Counted from the stretch's first letter, positions 22,395 through 34,023 are shown. The stretch: 64,000 nucleotides of DNA from Paragorgia papillata (GCA_035771165.1 JAWNZC010000354.1:322501-386500); one strand, 5' to 3'. Program-made: numbers and translations. The notes: generated from the letters alone by a model not told the origin.

Positions 22395-25300
22395 GTGAGT
22401 TGAAATACACAAAATCACGATTTAGTATATTGGTAGTTAGAGTAGGGTGACGAATATCGGTCTATAAATTGTGGCGCGGAGCCCGTAAAAGCACAAAATA
22501 TTATTAATCTGTCCATTGACACTTGACAGTAGAGCTTATTGGAACACAAATTATAAACATATATAGATTTATCCCTATTCGGCTGTCTTGTTGAACAAAA
22601 CTCACGCCTGATTTCTGGTCTCCAATTTAATTGGTGATCGAGGCAGCCGCTACCTTTCGTCCGTATTCTTGTAGTTATATATAAGCCCTGATAACTGGCC
22701 ACAACCATAACACATTAAATACTGAGTCGCAACTCTAATGAATTAAAATGGCAAACCAAATACACAAAGGAAACAGAATGCGTTACTATGCGGCTAGCAT
22801 CAAAACGTAAACTTTAATTGAAAAATGGAGCTGTGAAAACCATATGTTAAAACTCTTCCTTCTGTAACGCTCCTTCGCTTGCGACTTTGGAACACTAAGT
22901 TGATTTTAATTATTTAGTAGTAAGGAAGTTTAACTTAAAGATATGGAACCATAGTTTCTCGGATCAAAGTACCACTTCAGTGTCTCAACTCAAGTACGCA
23001 CTAATACTTATTGAATATATTACTGCCACGGTGTGATGATTGCGATATGCATGCCGCTAGCTCTAAGTCTAGCCAGAGTTTTATCATATTTAATAATGAC
23101 GAATTTAGCGTGCATAAAGGAATACTTAATTATATACCTTAAGATATAAATGAAGATTCTCTTTATAAATATATAATCACTGCAAAACGTACAAATCTAG
23201 TTTTAGCGTTCAAGGGGAATGACGTGAAATAAAGCATGCTGCAGTCTAGATTATGTTATCAACCTCTTGCAATACCACTTGACAACTCATCCCAAATCTT
23301 AAAGTGCCTCAAGCCGTGCGCCTAAACTTGATAGTTAAGTGAGAGGCAGGGACAGTAATCAGTGCAACAACTGAACATATAGTATGAGGACTGAGTGGGG
23401 AACAGTAAACATGCAGTAGACAACTAAAACACTTGTTACAATATACGTAAACGAGAAATCATTGACTAAACTGAGTACATCTGTTAAAACTTATGTCTAT
23501 ATCTTAGAGATATTGCGTGCACGGAGATAGATTGGGAGAAAGAAATATTTCGCTCGCACGCACGTCGCATGCACGTCGCATGCACGCATGAAGACACACA
23601 CAGCAGACGTTTTTGGTGTATAGTATAGTTGTGTGTCAAGCACTCAAGCAGTTTGTCAATAATTGTGTATGCAAGGTACTGCAGTGACGAAAGACCTTCT
23701 CTAGAAACATTAAACCTCTTTTTTGAGTATTTTGGCCAAAACACAAACATTTTTTCATTACGTTCTTTGGATAGTATATACTAATCAGATCGACAGTCTA
23801 ATTGTTAAGTTATATAAGCGTGAACGAAAGTTATAACTTTATTATACTCTTTTGGTGAACGAAAGGTATATATTTGTAAGTAATTTCAACATTCTGAAAG
23901 CAAAAACAGTGCGCTGCACGTACATCAGTGCACAATCTGAATTATAATAGAAATCAATTTGTATAAAAAATATCCTAATTATTTTAGCGACATTAAACAA
24001 ACATAGACAATATTAAAGATTAAGTTTAAATGCATGAGGTCGAATCACTGCTGCTGTGAAAAGACTGACTGGCCCGACTGCGGGAATTGGCGCCAAGTCT
24101 TTGACTTAATATTCCTCGTTACAAACACTTTGAACTACAAATGAATGTTTATGGACAAATTGTCCATATTGTCCAGGACAATATTAGTCAACGATAACAC
24201 CATTTTGTGGCACAAATGACACGTTTAAACCGTTGAACGTTTTACGACAAAGCTTCTGCAGCACATACATGTGTCGTATCTTGCACGCATAAGAGATCAT
24301 CGATAAGACGTTCCAGCAATTAACGGCTGCATGGCGTGACGGACAATGTGTGATAGCAATCTGAATCTGACGCCAGCAAGAATGTTGAATTATAAAAAAA
24401 AAGATTTATATGACACGCAACGACACGCAAGGGCTATATATATATATATACACACACACATAGTTCCCAAACTAGAAGTCACGAGGAAAATAAATACTAA
24501 TACATGATATTTAGGCAGTATTTGGAAATCAAAAGAATACAGGTATATATATATTGAAATAAAAGTAGCGTGCTGCGTAGGCAGTGCAGAAACAACAATC
24601 GAAATATAGTAACTTAGGTTAGATATACTGCCGAAACAGAGAACGTAGGAATGTAACGTTTCGAGCGAAGGCCCTTCGTCAGAGAGAAACGTGAGGTATA
24701 TATAGTTGAATTTTATGTTCTAGAAATTTAGAAAAGGGAAATCTTGAGTGTGGGGAAATACATTTGGAAATACATTTTTGAATTCTCCCAACTCACTCTC
24801 GTGTTTGCATCAGGCTATATAAACACGGGCGGCCATTTTCTATTTCTTAAATATATATATTTATATAATATACTAATAATAATATACTCTTAAATATATA
24901 TAATATACTAATAATAATATACTCTTAAATATATATATATAGAGAATAATACATGGATGTGCGGAAATATGAAATTTATTTTGAGTGTTGACCAGGATAT
25001 CTCACGAGTGAGCGAAGCGAACGAGTGACATATCCTGGTCAACACGAGAAATAAATTTCATATTTCCAAGCATCCATGTATTGTTCTGTTTATTATATAA
25101 AAAAATTGTCCTATTGCCTTGCAAAAATTGTATTAAACTATAATGCTGATTCAGCGATAATCGTCACATGTGCGATTATCATAAATAATCGCACATGTGA
25201 GATTACCACTTTTATTAGTGGCGGAAAAATCAATAAAACACTCTATTTTATATAATAAAATATACTAATGTACTAAAAACTAAAACATGGATAAAAACGG

Positions 25301-28300
25301 ATAAAAAATTGATAAAAAAGCGTCAGTTACTCAGAGTTTCACGCCGAAGCGATCTTCAGACATTTTTTTTAACAAACTTCGAGGTGTTTGGATATCCTGA
25401 TGAAACACTCCTCCGAGTGTATGATATAGCATCTCAAATAAATCAGTATTTTAATAGAAAATCAAGAAGAAAGTTTGCTTAATTTATGTAATTTCTTCCT
25501 CCGATATCTAAACCACCGACACGGTACTGATTTCCTTTGTGTTTTCCTCATGAATTATTAATGAGTTTGAGATATATATATATATACAATTCAATTATAA
25601 AGATTTCTTAATTCACTTGTTGAAATTTAGTAGTCTTATTTTGTCACAAAGAAATAAGCCAAATGGATTAAATTTACTCGTGTTTGATTGCTTCACATAT
25701 ATATATATTATCCTCACCCGAAGTTTATTAGGCCCTCGATTTATATCGCTAATAAACTAAGGGCGATGTTCTTAATTATAACTTGATCAGAGGTTTTCTA
25801 AAGAATTCAATAGGAAAAGAACTTGTGACGAGGTTCTATTGTTATTACGAGGTTTATATAAGGTTGGGAGGTTTGTAACCTGTATATAAACCGCGGTACA
25901 TCAAAGAAAAGCGTTACATGTAATGAAATAGTGTTAGATTAGACATGAATATATGACGCCTCTTATCTATTAAGGTTCATTAAGGTAAATGAAGGTTATT
26001 TGACGAGAGATTAATGGCATGAGATTAGTCGCGTATATCGTTGCAATAGAACATTATGAAGATATCAATAAACATATGCCATGAGATATCACAATTACTT
26101 GGCCATAGGGAACAGGTCACGGCGCCATTACGACGCACCGCATGAACCAGACATGCATGCACGCAGAAATCTTACTCAGCAATTCCACAATATATAAAAC
26201 AACAACTAATATAATTAAAAATGGGAAATGTTTTTCAAAAAAGTACGTCACGAGAGTTTATCTATATTTAATTTATTATCGAGTCGGTTTTCTTTGTTCT
26301 TCCGAGGTCTTTATATCGCATAAAGACCTTGAATACTAATTAGATACGAAATGAAGAAAAAAACAAGGAAAATCTTTGTCCAAGGTGGGAAAAAAAGACA
26401 AAACTTTGTTGGAAAACCTCCTCGATAATAAATTAAGTCAGATAAATCCCTCGAACGTCGGGATGTATGCGATATAAAGCTTTATATAGCATACATCCCT
26501 CGTTCTCGGGATTTATCTATTACATAGGTAAAAAAATCTAAGGTCAAGAAATGAACTTCTATAGCGCAGTCAAGTAAAGAAAGAGACTATATCACATTCG
26601 CCTATTAAATATTTGCCATTTCACTCGAATAAACAACATTTCATGTGAAGAAAGATTTGTACATTTTAAGATTCAATTGCGAAAATGCAACGGCACCAAA
26701 GCCTTTTATTTATGGCTACATGCGATTCTATATAGTCCAGTGCTCGGACCACTGAGCTACAGAAGCTATTTCTGAGACTGTTTAAAACTGGTTGGACGCT
26801 AAAATTTTCACGAATACTAACTTTTTAAGCTACTTTCAAATATTTTTAAGCCAGAGTAGCGTGAAACTTTAAGTCTAAATATGAAAATATTAAAGATTGC
26901 AAAATGCAACATCTAATGGTTAATATTAACAACATAAATTCCTGCTGAACTTTAGACATGTTGACTAAGATTTTCATCGAAGACAAATTGAAATGAATTC
27001 AAGCTCGGAAAAATTACTTGACGTCTCAATCTTAACAGTTGGAATTGCTTGACAGATCTACTTCTTATTAATAACAAGCAGACACCTCGCTCATCTCAAA
27101 CTTTACCATAAATGTTTGAGGTTATCGCTTCTTCCCATGTTTAACATTAAATTGAATTATACACTAACATGCACCCGCGGCGATATACGATGTATACAAA
27201 TTATGATCTAATCTACTTTCTAGTTTTCCATATATGTCAATATATTTTAAATATTAAATTAAAATTTAATATAAACAATACTGGAGAATGCCTAAGTCAT
27301 AACCAAGACGTGAGTTCGATAGAGCAGTTTACCAAGGGTATATGCATGGGCCCCTGTTTATTTATAGTAATTGTCGGCACATCAGGCCTACATATCTGTC
27401 ATTAAAATTGAGGATCAAAATGCTATACATTTAAACTACTAACAAAAATATAATTGAACTGCAGAAATATGGGTCGTTTTCTCATGGTATCAATCGCTCA
27501 CTTTAAAATGCTTTATATATTTATTTGACTGTGGGCTCAGCCGCGCCTACAGTATGATCAATTCAGTTATATATTAATTTAGAAAGACGGTCAGCGCTAT
27601 ACTACTCACTACATGCAGGTAAATACTTCATATGGGAGAAGGAACCCATAGACTGCAATAATAGTAGCTCTTAAAGAGTAAAGAACATAGTGTAAACATA
27701 ACTTTTAAATAAGTAACTCAGATATTTATTATAGTACAAACTTTTTATCATCATTCTCCGAATTCTTCTGGTAAAAAAAAGTTGAAAACACTCCGCACTT
27801 TGTCTAACAGCTGGTGATACTACGACAAGTCTTGGTCTTGTGAAAATAATCTTAATATGCGCTTAATTCAATTCCTCGATCTATATTCAGTTATTTTGAA
27901 TTTCGAGAAATGCTTCACGCAAAAACAATAATGGAAATGTGGAAGAATAAAGTTAACATACTACTTTTTTATATTAAATCTCTATCACGACATTAAACTG
28001 AAACTTAACCTTTAAATATTAAATTTGCGCAGTCTTATTAGATTAATGTTAGCTTCGTGCTTATGATTAAATTAAATGTTTAATTCAAGTTCTGACCTGC
28101 ATGATTAATTACATCATTCTTTTACATCTGTTATTTCACATGTGCTGCTCACGTCACAAGTGTTTTCAAGAGTTTGCTAACTTGTTTTTCCTAAAATCAC
28201 AATTAGTAGTCACTTGAGCGCAATTTCCTGCCTAAAGAGGCGCTATGTTGTTGTGGTTTAACAGCAAACTACAACACTGCTGCGGTCTGCGGCATTCACT

Positions 28301-28685
28301 AACAAATTAAATCACTGTTTACGCAATTATATTAACAACATTTGGAAAACTAATTAACTCATCATCCATAGTAAACGTTCTCTGGTAGCTTTTAGTTAAA
28401 CAATCATTTAGCGTTTGGCTAGAACAGAACAGAACAGAACAGAACAGAACAGAACAGAACAGAGCAGAGCAGAGCAGAGCAGAGCAGAGCAGAGCAGAGC
28501 AGAGCAGAACAGAACAGAACAGAACAGAACAGAATAGAATAGAATAGAATAGAATAGAATAGAATAGAACAGAACAGAACAGAACAGAATAGAATAGAAT
28601 AGTGTTGTACTATAGTCATAAAACAGTGTAGATTAGCCCAAAAAAATAGAATAGTAAAGTGTGGTGTTTGACATAAAAATAGTAT

Positions 28686-28716
<31 letters not shown>

Positions 28717-28921
28717 TTAGAAAGACGGTCAGCGCTATACTACTCACTACATGCAGGTAAATACTTCATATGGGAGAAGGAACCCATAGACTGCAATAAT
28801 AGTAGCTCTTAAAGAGTAAAGAATAAGTAACTGAACATAGTGTAAACATAACTTTTAACTATAAGTAACTCAGATATTTATTACAGTACAAACTTTTTAT
28901 CATCATTCTCCGAATTCTTCT

Positions 28922-28961
<40 letters not shown>

Positions 28962-29465
28962 AAATATATATATATATATATATTTCTAAAACTCATTAAT
29001 AATTCATGAGGAAAATTCAAAAGAAATTAAGGTTTAATCTGTCTGTTTACCCCGGTACAGAACTGATATCAGTGTCTGTAAATGTGATACAGAACTGTTT
29101 AAGAAAACATCAGTTCTGTATCACATTTACAGACACTGATCATATCAGTTCTGTAGCAAGTGTACAAACACTTCGCATTCAACTATCTTGAGTGAGGTAC
29201 GCTGGTAGCGTCCTCATACAAAATGAACTAATGTGGGACTAATAATAAATTAAAGCGCATGCTCGTATCACTAATTTAATAATCGTAGCCTATTAAACCT
29301 TACCTCGAAGGTTTATCAGCTGTTAACATGATTTATTTTTGTTTAGTTACCTAATAGGCGTTTTAGAAGTCATTTACAGAATTCGTGTCCGTTCTGTATC
29401 GGGATACTCGGCTTCGCCTCGTGTCTGTATACCCCGATACAGAACTGCCACTCATTCTGTAAATA

Positions 29466-29497
<32 letters not shown>

Positions 29498-32240
29498 CAT
29501 ATAATATGTGATTCTTCTTCTAGTTACATCGCTATTGTCTACCCATTTGGTCAACAGTTACAGACACGTCATGCTAAATGGATTATAGCTGTTGTGTGGA
29601 TCATCGGGTTTGTCGTTGTGATACCGTATATGCTAGCGTTGGATGTTCGAGACGGCAAGTGTGAGGAAGATTTTGAAGCAGCTGGAATGGTTACACGAGC
29701 GTTTACTATTGAAGTGTTTATTGCACAGTATATTGTTCCACTTTCTATCATCATTGTTTGTTATGTAAGGTTAGTATATATTCAAATGTAGTACATCGCT
29801 GCCTTTATTACTTAGTAAAAAATAGTATATAATGAGGTTAGTTATAACCAAGGTTAACAATAAAGGAACGCGCGCTGCAGGGCCTGAGGAGAGTAAAGCG
29901 AGGGCAGGTAAATAGGTACCTCCCTCAAAGGCTGCGTCATTGTGCCTTAGACAGCCGGTGAGCAAACAAGGCAAATCCAGCGTAGCTAACACCAGATTGC
30001 AAGCGATTGGACCGAAAGCAGATCCGACTCTTGTCGCATCTTTGGAGCGATCGAGGCACCATTCAGGTAAAGCACTGACGCCAAGTTCAAGTTCAAGTAA
30101 AAAATAGTATATATGGCTTCATATTTTTATTCCTTGGTAACTATAGTAGTATATCATGTAATATTTCATAGGTGGGAGTGTTTTACCAAGGGTTACAAAC
30201 ACGAGAGGACAATGAAAATCACGAGACCGTTATAACCGAGTAATTTTCATTGTTCTCGAGTGTTTGTAAAACATGAGAGAATAATGAAAATCACGAGGCT
30301 GCAGGCCGATTAATTTTTATTGTTTTCGAATGTTTTACAAACACGAGAGAACATTGAAAATTACGAGGTAATAGGCCGAGTGATTTTTGTTGTTCTCGAG
30401 TGTTTGCAACCCCTGGTAAAACACGATACACGAGTTTATGAAATAGCTTCTCAATCGTCAATTATAGTAGAGGGACTTGGTGATATTGGTGCGTATTAGA
30501 TTAGACAATGGTTTCACGTTGAATTTATAATTAAGAAATGTGGTAATAAACGGTTATTTGTTTGTGTTGTTTATTATCTGATTTCTTAATTATAAATTCA
30601 GTTTGCGCGACCTTTACCGGGTTTCAAAACTCATACACATGACAAAATATTTTTCTCTGATTGGCTAATTAGCTCATGAATTATTAATGAGTTTGAGAAA
30701 TATATATTAACTACTTAATAACCGAGAGTGAGGTCTTTACGGTAAAATATTAAACCAATCTTGCTGTATTGACCGAGCGATAGCGAGGTTAACACGTTCA
30801 AGACCGAGGTTTAATATTTTACCGTAAAGACTGAACGGTCGAGGTTATTAAGTAGTTTATTATATGGCACTTTTTATTTCAAAATCAATCTTGTATTTCT
30901 TGGTCTTCGCTTCCTTTAACTTCGTCAAAACACCGAACTAGCGTTATTTTCTTCTGTTTCTTTCTCGTCTGGATACTAGAATTTATTTTTGTAATGTTCA
31001 TCGTCATCTATTTTCGCCGTTTTTCGGCAATAAAAGTTTCTTATTAGGATTTTTTGTTTGTTTCCAATCGTAGGGCATTAACAATTTTCATAATGCCCGT
31101 GGGCATTACGGAGAAATCTCGCCCCGTCAACAACCAATCACAGCGCGTGATTTTACCGGAAGTAATCCGTGCCATATAATAAATAAACTTTATACATTTT
31201 TCTCTTTACCAGAGTTGGTATAGAGTTGTCCCGTAGTGGTAAAGGACATGAAAACAGTGAGCTTATCAAAGAACAACGAAAAGAAACAAAGAAAGTTGTC
31301 AAGATTCTTCGAGTTGTCGTCACAGCGTTTGCTATTCTTGTATTGCCAATACACCTGCTCTATATTTGGATTGACTTCTACGATGGATGTATGTATAGAA
31401 GGAAAATACTTATAAAATCATCAAAATTATCAAAATTACGAAAAGATTATTTCAAATATAGGCTAGTTAGTCAGCGCGGTTGAGCCAAGATGGTGGTCAA
31501 AAACAAAATGGCGGGAAGAAATGCTTCTTGTAAAGACTAGCTCAAAATACCCCGTATTAGAAGCGCCATTTTAATTGACTGAATTAAAACAGAAAAGTTA
31601 GGTGAACTTTGAAAACCAGCTGCAAAGTAGTACGGTGTGTTCAAACAATACAACCAGGTGTATTGTGGACAGAATACGATTATTTAGCTTAATCAGCTCA
31701 TTTCTTGAGAACTTTATAGCAATTCTAATACAGTAAAAACCCGCTAACAAGAACCTACATTTTACCAAATCAGCCTGGGATAGGTTCTTATATACTTATA
31801 TTCTTATATAAAGGTTCTCAATGGTTCTTGTTAGCGGGTTTTTACTGTATTTTCTTCATTTTATATTTTCAGTTCTGTCACCAAAGTTACCGATCCTAAG
31901 AGTCGTCTCAGTGATAATGCTTTATAGCAACAGTGCCAGTAATCCCATTCTTTACAATATCTGCAATGATCAGTTTCGTGAAGGTTTCAAACAATACTTT
32001 AAACCTTGTTCAAAGACTTTGTGTCCAGGTCCAGGATTAACATGCAAGGATGACGAATATTCAAACTCAAATGAAACTAAAGACACAGAATTCGTGTCTC
32101 TTGTTTACAAATCGAGACCCTCGGACGTAAGTCAAAACGGCGGCTGCCAAGGAGATGGCTTGCATGGCATATGTTTGACGGTGCTGGGCAATAACGAAGA
32201 ACAAAGACTAAGTAACATTTCAGACTGCTCCTTGGTTTAA
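22054..32240 (+). CDS. GPCR 1: class A (rhodopsin-type) neuropeptide-receptor-like protein, four coding exons
   Basis: Predicted seven-transmembrane receptor of the plasma membrane, 376 aa, joined from 22054-22394, 29524-29769, 31213-31388 and 31873-32240 (intron phases 2, 2, 1). Seen: N-glycosylation site N4, TM1 about 17-41 with GN (N33), TM2 with LAIAD (D61), C89 and C160 for the extracellular disulphide, W139 in TM4, P186 in TM5, P241 in TM6 and NPILY (N278-P279) in TM7, then a tail of about 90 aa. Two class A hallmarks are changed: DRY reads GRY at 113-115, and the TM6 tryptophan (6.48) is V239. Family knowledge: such receptors couple peptide ligands to G proteins; the sequence does not identify the ligand (orexin, QRFP, NPFF and CCK receptor types are all possible relatives). 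The start is the first ATG after a likely splice acceptor, with A at -3. Same gene structure as the receptor at 43807-53954. Confidence 0.88.
22395..24555. other. GPCR 1 intron 1, 5' part, mostly unique
   Basis: Begins GTGAGT. Has a short GCACGTCGCATGCACGTCGC repeat at about 23560-23590 and a TA/CA tract at 24437-24462. Confidence 0.5.
24560..24700. repeat. Half copy of the GTTTCGAGCGAAGG foldback family
   Basis: AAAAGTAGCGTGCTGCGTAG, GATATACTGCCGAAACAGAG, GTTTCGAGCGAAGGCCCTTC then ends; the second arm is absent. Confidence 0.75.
24848..24945. repeat. AT-rich tandem duplication
   Basis: AATATACTAATAATAATATA with CTCTTAAATATATAT repeated twice. Confidence 0.8.
24950..25085. mobile_element. 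135-bp foldback MITE
   Basis: Arms AATACATGGATG, GAAATATGAAATTTATTTTG, TTGACCAGGATATCTC and the inverse around GAGCGAAGCGAACGAG. Confidence 0.82.
25153..25215. repeat. Hairpin, arms GTCACATGTGCGATTAT
   Basis: Near-perfect 22-bp arms around a short loop at 25170-25195. Confidence 0.7.
25324..25590. repeat. Composite dispersed repeat (GGATATCCTGATGAAACACT ... CATGAATTATTAATGAG)
   Basis: TTCGAGGTGTTTGGATATCC and ATGAAACACTCCTC recur inverted at 62900-62945. ACTGATTTCCTTTGTGTTTT and CATGAATTATTAATGAGTTT recur at 39970-40030, 62950-63005 and in part at 30675-30700. Confidence 0.65.
25591..27565. other. GPCR 1 intron 1, middle part
   Basis: AT-rich. Contains a hairpin at 26436-26522 (GATAAATCCCTCGAACGTCG and inverse around a TATATAGC loop). 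Confidence 0.5.
27566..27773. repeat. Direct duplication, copy 1
   Basis: Starts TTAATTTAGAAAGACGGTCA, ends CGAATTCTTCTGGTAAA. Matches 28709-28927 almost base for base. Confidence 0.9.
27774..28420. other. GPCR 1 intron 1, between duplicated segments
   Basis: Unique AT-rich sequence. Confidence 0.4.
28421..28602. repeat. Pentanucleotide array AGAAC / AGAGC / AGAAT
   Basis: About 36 units in homogeneous blocks: AGAAC, then AGAGC, AGAAC, AGAAT, AGAAC, AGAAT. Confidence 0.97.
28684..28985. repeat. Direct duplication copy 2 between (TA)n tracts
   Basis: (TA)n at 28684-28712 and 28925-28985; the duplicated segment is 28709-28927 with a 9-bp insert (AATAAGTAACTG region) relative to copy 1. Confidence 0.88.
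29056..29155. repeat. Near-perfect palindrome with 42-bp arms
   Basis: Arm TACAGAACTGATATCAGTGT, CTGTAAATGTGATACAGAACTG; the right arm is its exact inverse except for CAT inserted. The loop is about 12 bp. Confidence 0.9.
29372..29505. repeat. Second palindrome and (TA)n next to GPCR 1 exon 2
   Basis: Arms TTTACAGAATTCGTGTCCGT and GTTCTGTATCGGG with diverged inverse at 29433-29464, then (TA)n at 29469-29498, 18 bp before the exon 2 acceptor region. Confidence 0.75.
29524..29769 (+). CDS. GPCR 1 coding exon 2 (GRY end of TM3 to TM5)
   Basis: Acceptor TTCTTCTAG at 29523; the first T completes the Arg of GRY. Codes YIAIVYP, TM4, the second extracellular loop with C160, and TM5. The donor is GTTAGT after AG, phase 2. 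At 246 nt it equals exon 2 of the paralogue exactly. Confidence 0.9.
29814..30112 (+). mobile_element. Short retroposon with (AAGTTC)n tail and 18-bp target duplication
   Basis: AGTAAAAAATAGTATATA occurs at 29814-29831 and again at 30095-30112. Between lie about 260 bp, markedly more GC-rich than the intron, ending CCAAGTTCAAGTTCA. Could be a SINE or a 5'-truncated LINE end; no A/B boxes recognised. Confidence 0.78.
30172..30432. repeat. Three linked palindromes of the GTTTTACAAACACGAGAG type
   Basis: CACGAGAGGACAATGAAAAT and its inverse ATTTTCATTGTTCTCGAGTG repeat three times with decay. Confidence 0.82.
30512..30602. repeat. Foldback, arms TGAATTTATAATTAAGAAAT
   Basis: Right arm ATTTCTTAATTATAAATTCA; the inner part is also partly complementary. 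Confidence 0.82.
30706..31185. mobile_element. About 480-bp dispersed repeat, copy 2
   Basis: Same orientation and nearly same sequence as 17146-17660, including both borders. Ends 27 bp before GPCR 1 exon 3. Confidence 0.85.
31213..31388 (+). CDS. GPCR 1 coding exon 3 (third intracellular loop and TM6)
   Basis: Acceptor TTTACCAG at 31212. Codes a basic third loop (EQRKETKKVVKI) followed by TM6 with FAILVLPIH, which has P241 but no Trp two residues before it. The donor is GTATGT, phase 1. The exon lies only about 25 bp downstream of a 480-bp repeat. Confidence 0.88.
31728..31853. mobile_element. 126-bp MITE next to GPCR 1 exon 4
   Basis: Arms AATACAGTAAAAACCCGCTA, ACAAGAACC and the inverse (GGTTCTTGTTAGCGGGTTTT, TACTGTATT). 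Confidence 0.88.
31873..32240 (+). CDS. GPCR 1 coding exon 4 (TM7 and cytoplasmic tail)
   Basis: Acceptor TATATTTTCAG at 31872. TT completes F255, then TM7 with NPILY and a helix-8-like stretch (NDQFREGFKQYFK) with nearby cysteines that could be palmitoylated. The tail is Ser/Thr-rich. Stop TAA at 32238-32240. A MITE ends about 18 bp upstream of this acceptor. Confidence 0.9.
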
Positions 32241-32400
32241 TCACACAGTTTAACCTCTCTCGTCTGGGTTTACAGATAACTTAGAGAGTTGTGAAAGCCA
32301 CAGGGATCACCAGGACTGGCAGATGAATAACTGTCTGTGTAGCCTCATTCCCTTATTGAGGACTCGACGAGTTGTAGTTCAATTAGAACTAATAGTGACC
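32241..32400. other. Start of GPCR 1 3' UTR
   Basis: Follows the stop codon; no motif seen. Confidence 0.5.
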
Positions 32401-32401
32401 A

Positions 32402-32990
32402 GCAAAGATCTAGACAAGTACAAATTCTAATTGATATACGGAGGTCAAACCGAATTCACAATTGAAACAGTTAGAGCAATACAGTTCAGTTATAGTCACG
32501 GAACAAACAATTATTCAGCAATTGGAAGGAATTGTGAATAATTTAAGATCTAGACAAGTACAAATTCTAATTGATATACGGAGGTCAAACCGAATTCACA
32601 ATTGAAACAGTTAGAGCATATATGGGATGAATAGAATTTCGACAAGGTATACAGTTCAGTTATAGTCTCGGAGCAAACAATTATTCAGCAATTGGAAGGA
32701 ATTGTGAATAATTTAAGATCTAGACAAGTACAAATTCTAATTGATATATGGAAGTCAACTGAACAATTCAGCTTGTTGAGATAGGATTCATAGAATTTCG
32801 ACAAATTAGGTTCAATTATAGTCACAGAGCAAACAGTTCAGCAATTGGAAGGAATTGTGACCAGACGGAAGTCAAATATTTCAGCAATTGGAAAATAGAA
32901 TCCATGATAGGATTTCGACAAGTTAATGCAGTTCAATTATGATACAAAGAAAACAATTTAGCAATTGGAATGAATATTATAAAATCGAGA
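32402..32990. repeat. Degenerate tandem repeat in the GPCR 1 3' region
   Basis: About four copies of 110-170 bp sharing AGATCTAGACAAGTACAAAT, TCTAATTGATATACGGAGGT, ACAGTTCAGTTATAGTC and TTCAGCAATTGGAAGGAATT, decaying toward the right. Confidence 0.85.
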
Positions 32991-33233
32991 GAACTAACTA
33001 CTTTAAATAGATGTCAGAAATATTAAATATTGAGGTAAAATAACTCACCAGATGAGAAACATCTTTTATGTGAAATTTGGCCACTAGTTACAGTTCAACG
33101 AGAAGACACAAGAAGTTCAGAAGGACAAACTTGCAAAAATGTCAACACTAAAGTTAGAAATAGATATAAACTCATTCATTGTAGTAATGTAGATATAAGA
33201 CAACAAAGCACATATTTTAGTACAAAAACTGTA

Positions 33234-33243
33234 AATAAATAAA
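33234..33243 (+). promoter_or_regulatory. Candidate poly(A) signals for GPCR 1
   Basis: Two overlapping AATAAA hexamers about 1 kb after the GPCR 1 stop codon. They are the first canonical hexamers I see after the stop, although an ATTAAA occurs near 33022. If used, the 3' UTR would include the repeat block at 32402-32990. Confidence 0.3.
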
Positions 33244-33299
33244 CTATATTAATATTAAATATTCTCGTCAAAATATATGAACAATAAAACTGTCCAAAA

Positions 33300-34020
33300 C
33301 ATTGCAGTTAAAAATAACTAACATTTACTTTGCTAAGAAAGGAAGGACAACAGTATCGTAAAAAATAAATGAATGAACAATTTTATTTATGACATAATAG
33401 TCCAAATCTATTATTGAAGTGTGTGTGTGTGCATCAATACATAATGGGGGCGACTAGCTTGTCAAACAATAATCGACTAAAAAATATAGAAGTTTGTCAA
33501 TTATTCATACGTACAAAACATTCGTCCCACTGCGTGGGATTTTAAATTGTAATGCGGGGTAAATATGAATTAAAAACAGGAAGCAAATGGAATGCATAAT
33601 AATATATCATGGTAAAAAAACAAAAAAACTGTACTTCAGAGATAAAATTAAAAAAAAAATATTGTAAGATATTCATTTTTTAAAGCTTTTGCTTCTAGGG
33701 CAAGCATTGAATAAGAAAGCATATCTTTTTCTCTGTTATATTTTCCTTGGCTCTGTGGCGTGTATTGCGAAAACTATAAATTCCGGCTATTACGTAACGT
33801 TTTCATGCTTCCGTTTCCGCTTGTGGCAGCGTATTTGTGTGATTTTTGAACAAACTGCGCACAATAGCTGCGGATTTTAGTCCATTATTTTCAATTCACC
33901 ATTTTTAGAGAATCCTGGCCAGAAGTTCTTGGGTTATTAAGTGCCAATCGTCAAAACCAGCGAAGAGTCTTGACGATTTTGGCTTGCATGATTGTATAGC
34001 CTTCCTTGGCTAACGTACGC
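33300..34020. other. Intergenic, no supported feature
   Basis: Short (TG)n at 33419-33430. A 63-codon frame at 33689-33880 shows no domain. Confidence 0.45.
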
Positions 34021-34023
34021 CCC

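Noticed and set aside
28421..28602. CRISPR-like array
   Set aside because: Units are 5 bp with no spacers. The 33-bp array at 108-460 and the 38-bp array at 52763-53064 likewise have no unique spacers and are ordinary minisatellites.
27566..28927. LTR retrotransposon with 215-bp LTRs
   Set aside because: No TG...CA ends, primer-binding site or coding sequence between the copies.
29339..29523. Alternative GPCR start upstream of exon 2
   Set aside because: The open frame runs through a palindrome and (TA)n (YIYIYI). Exon 2 joins exon 1 in phase at the GRY codon, as in the paralogue.
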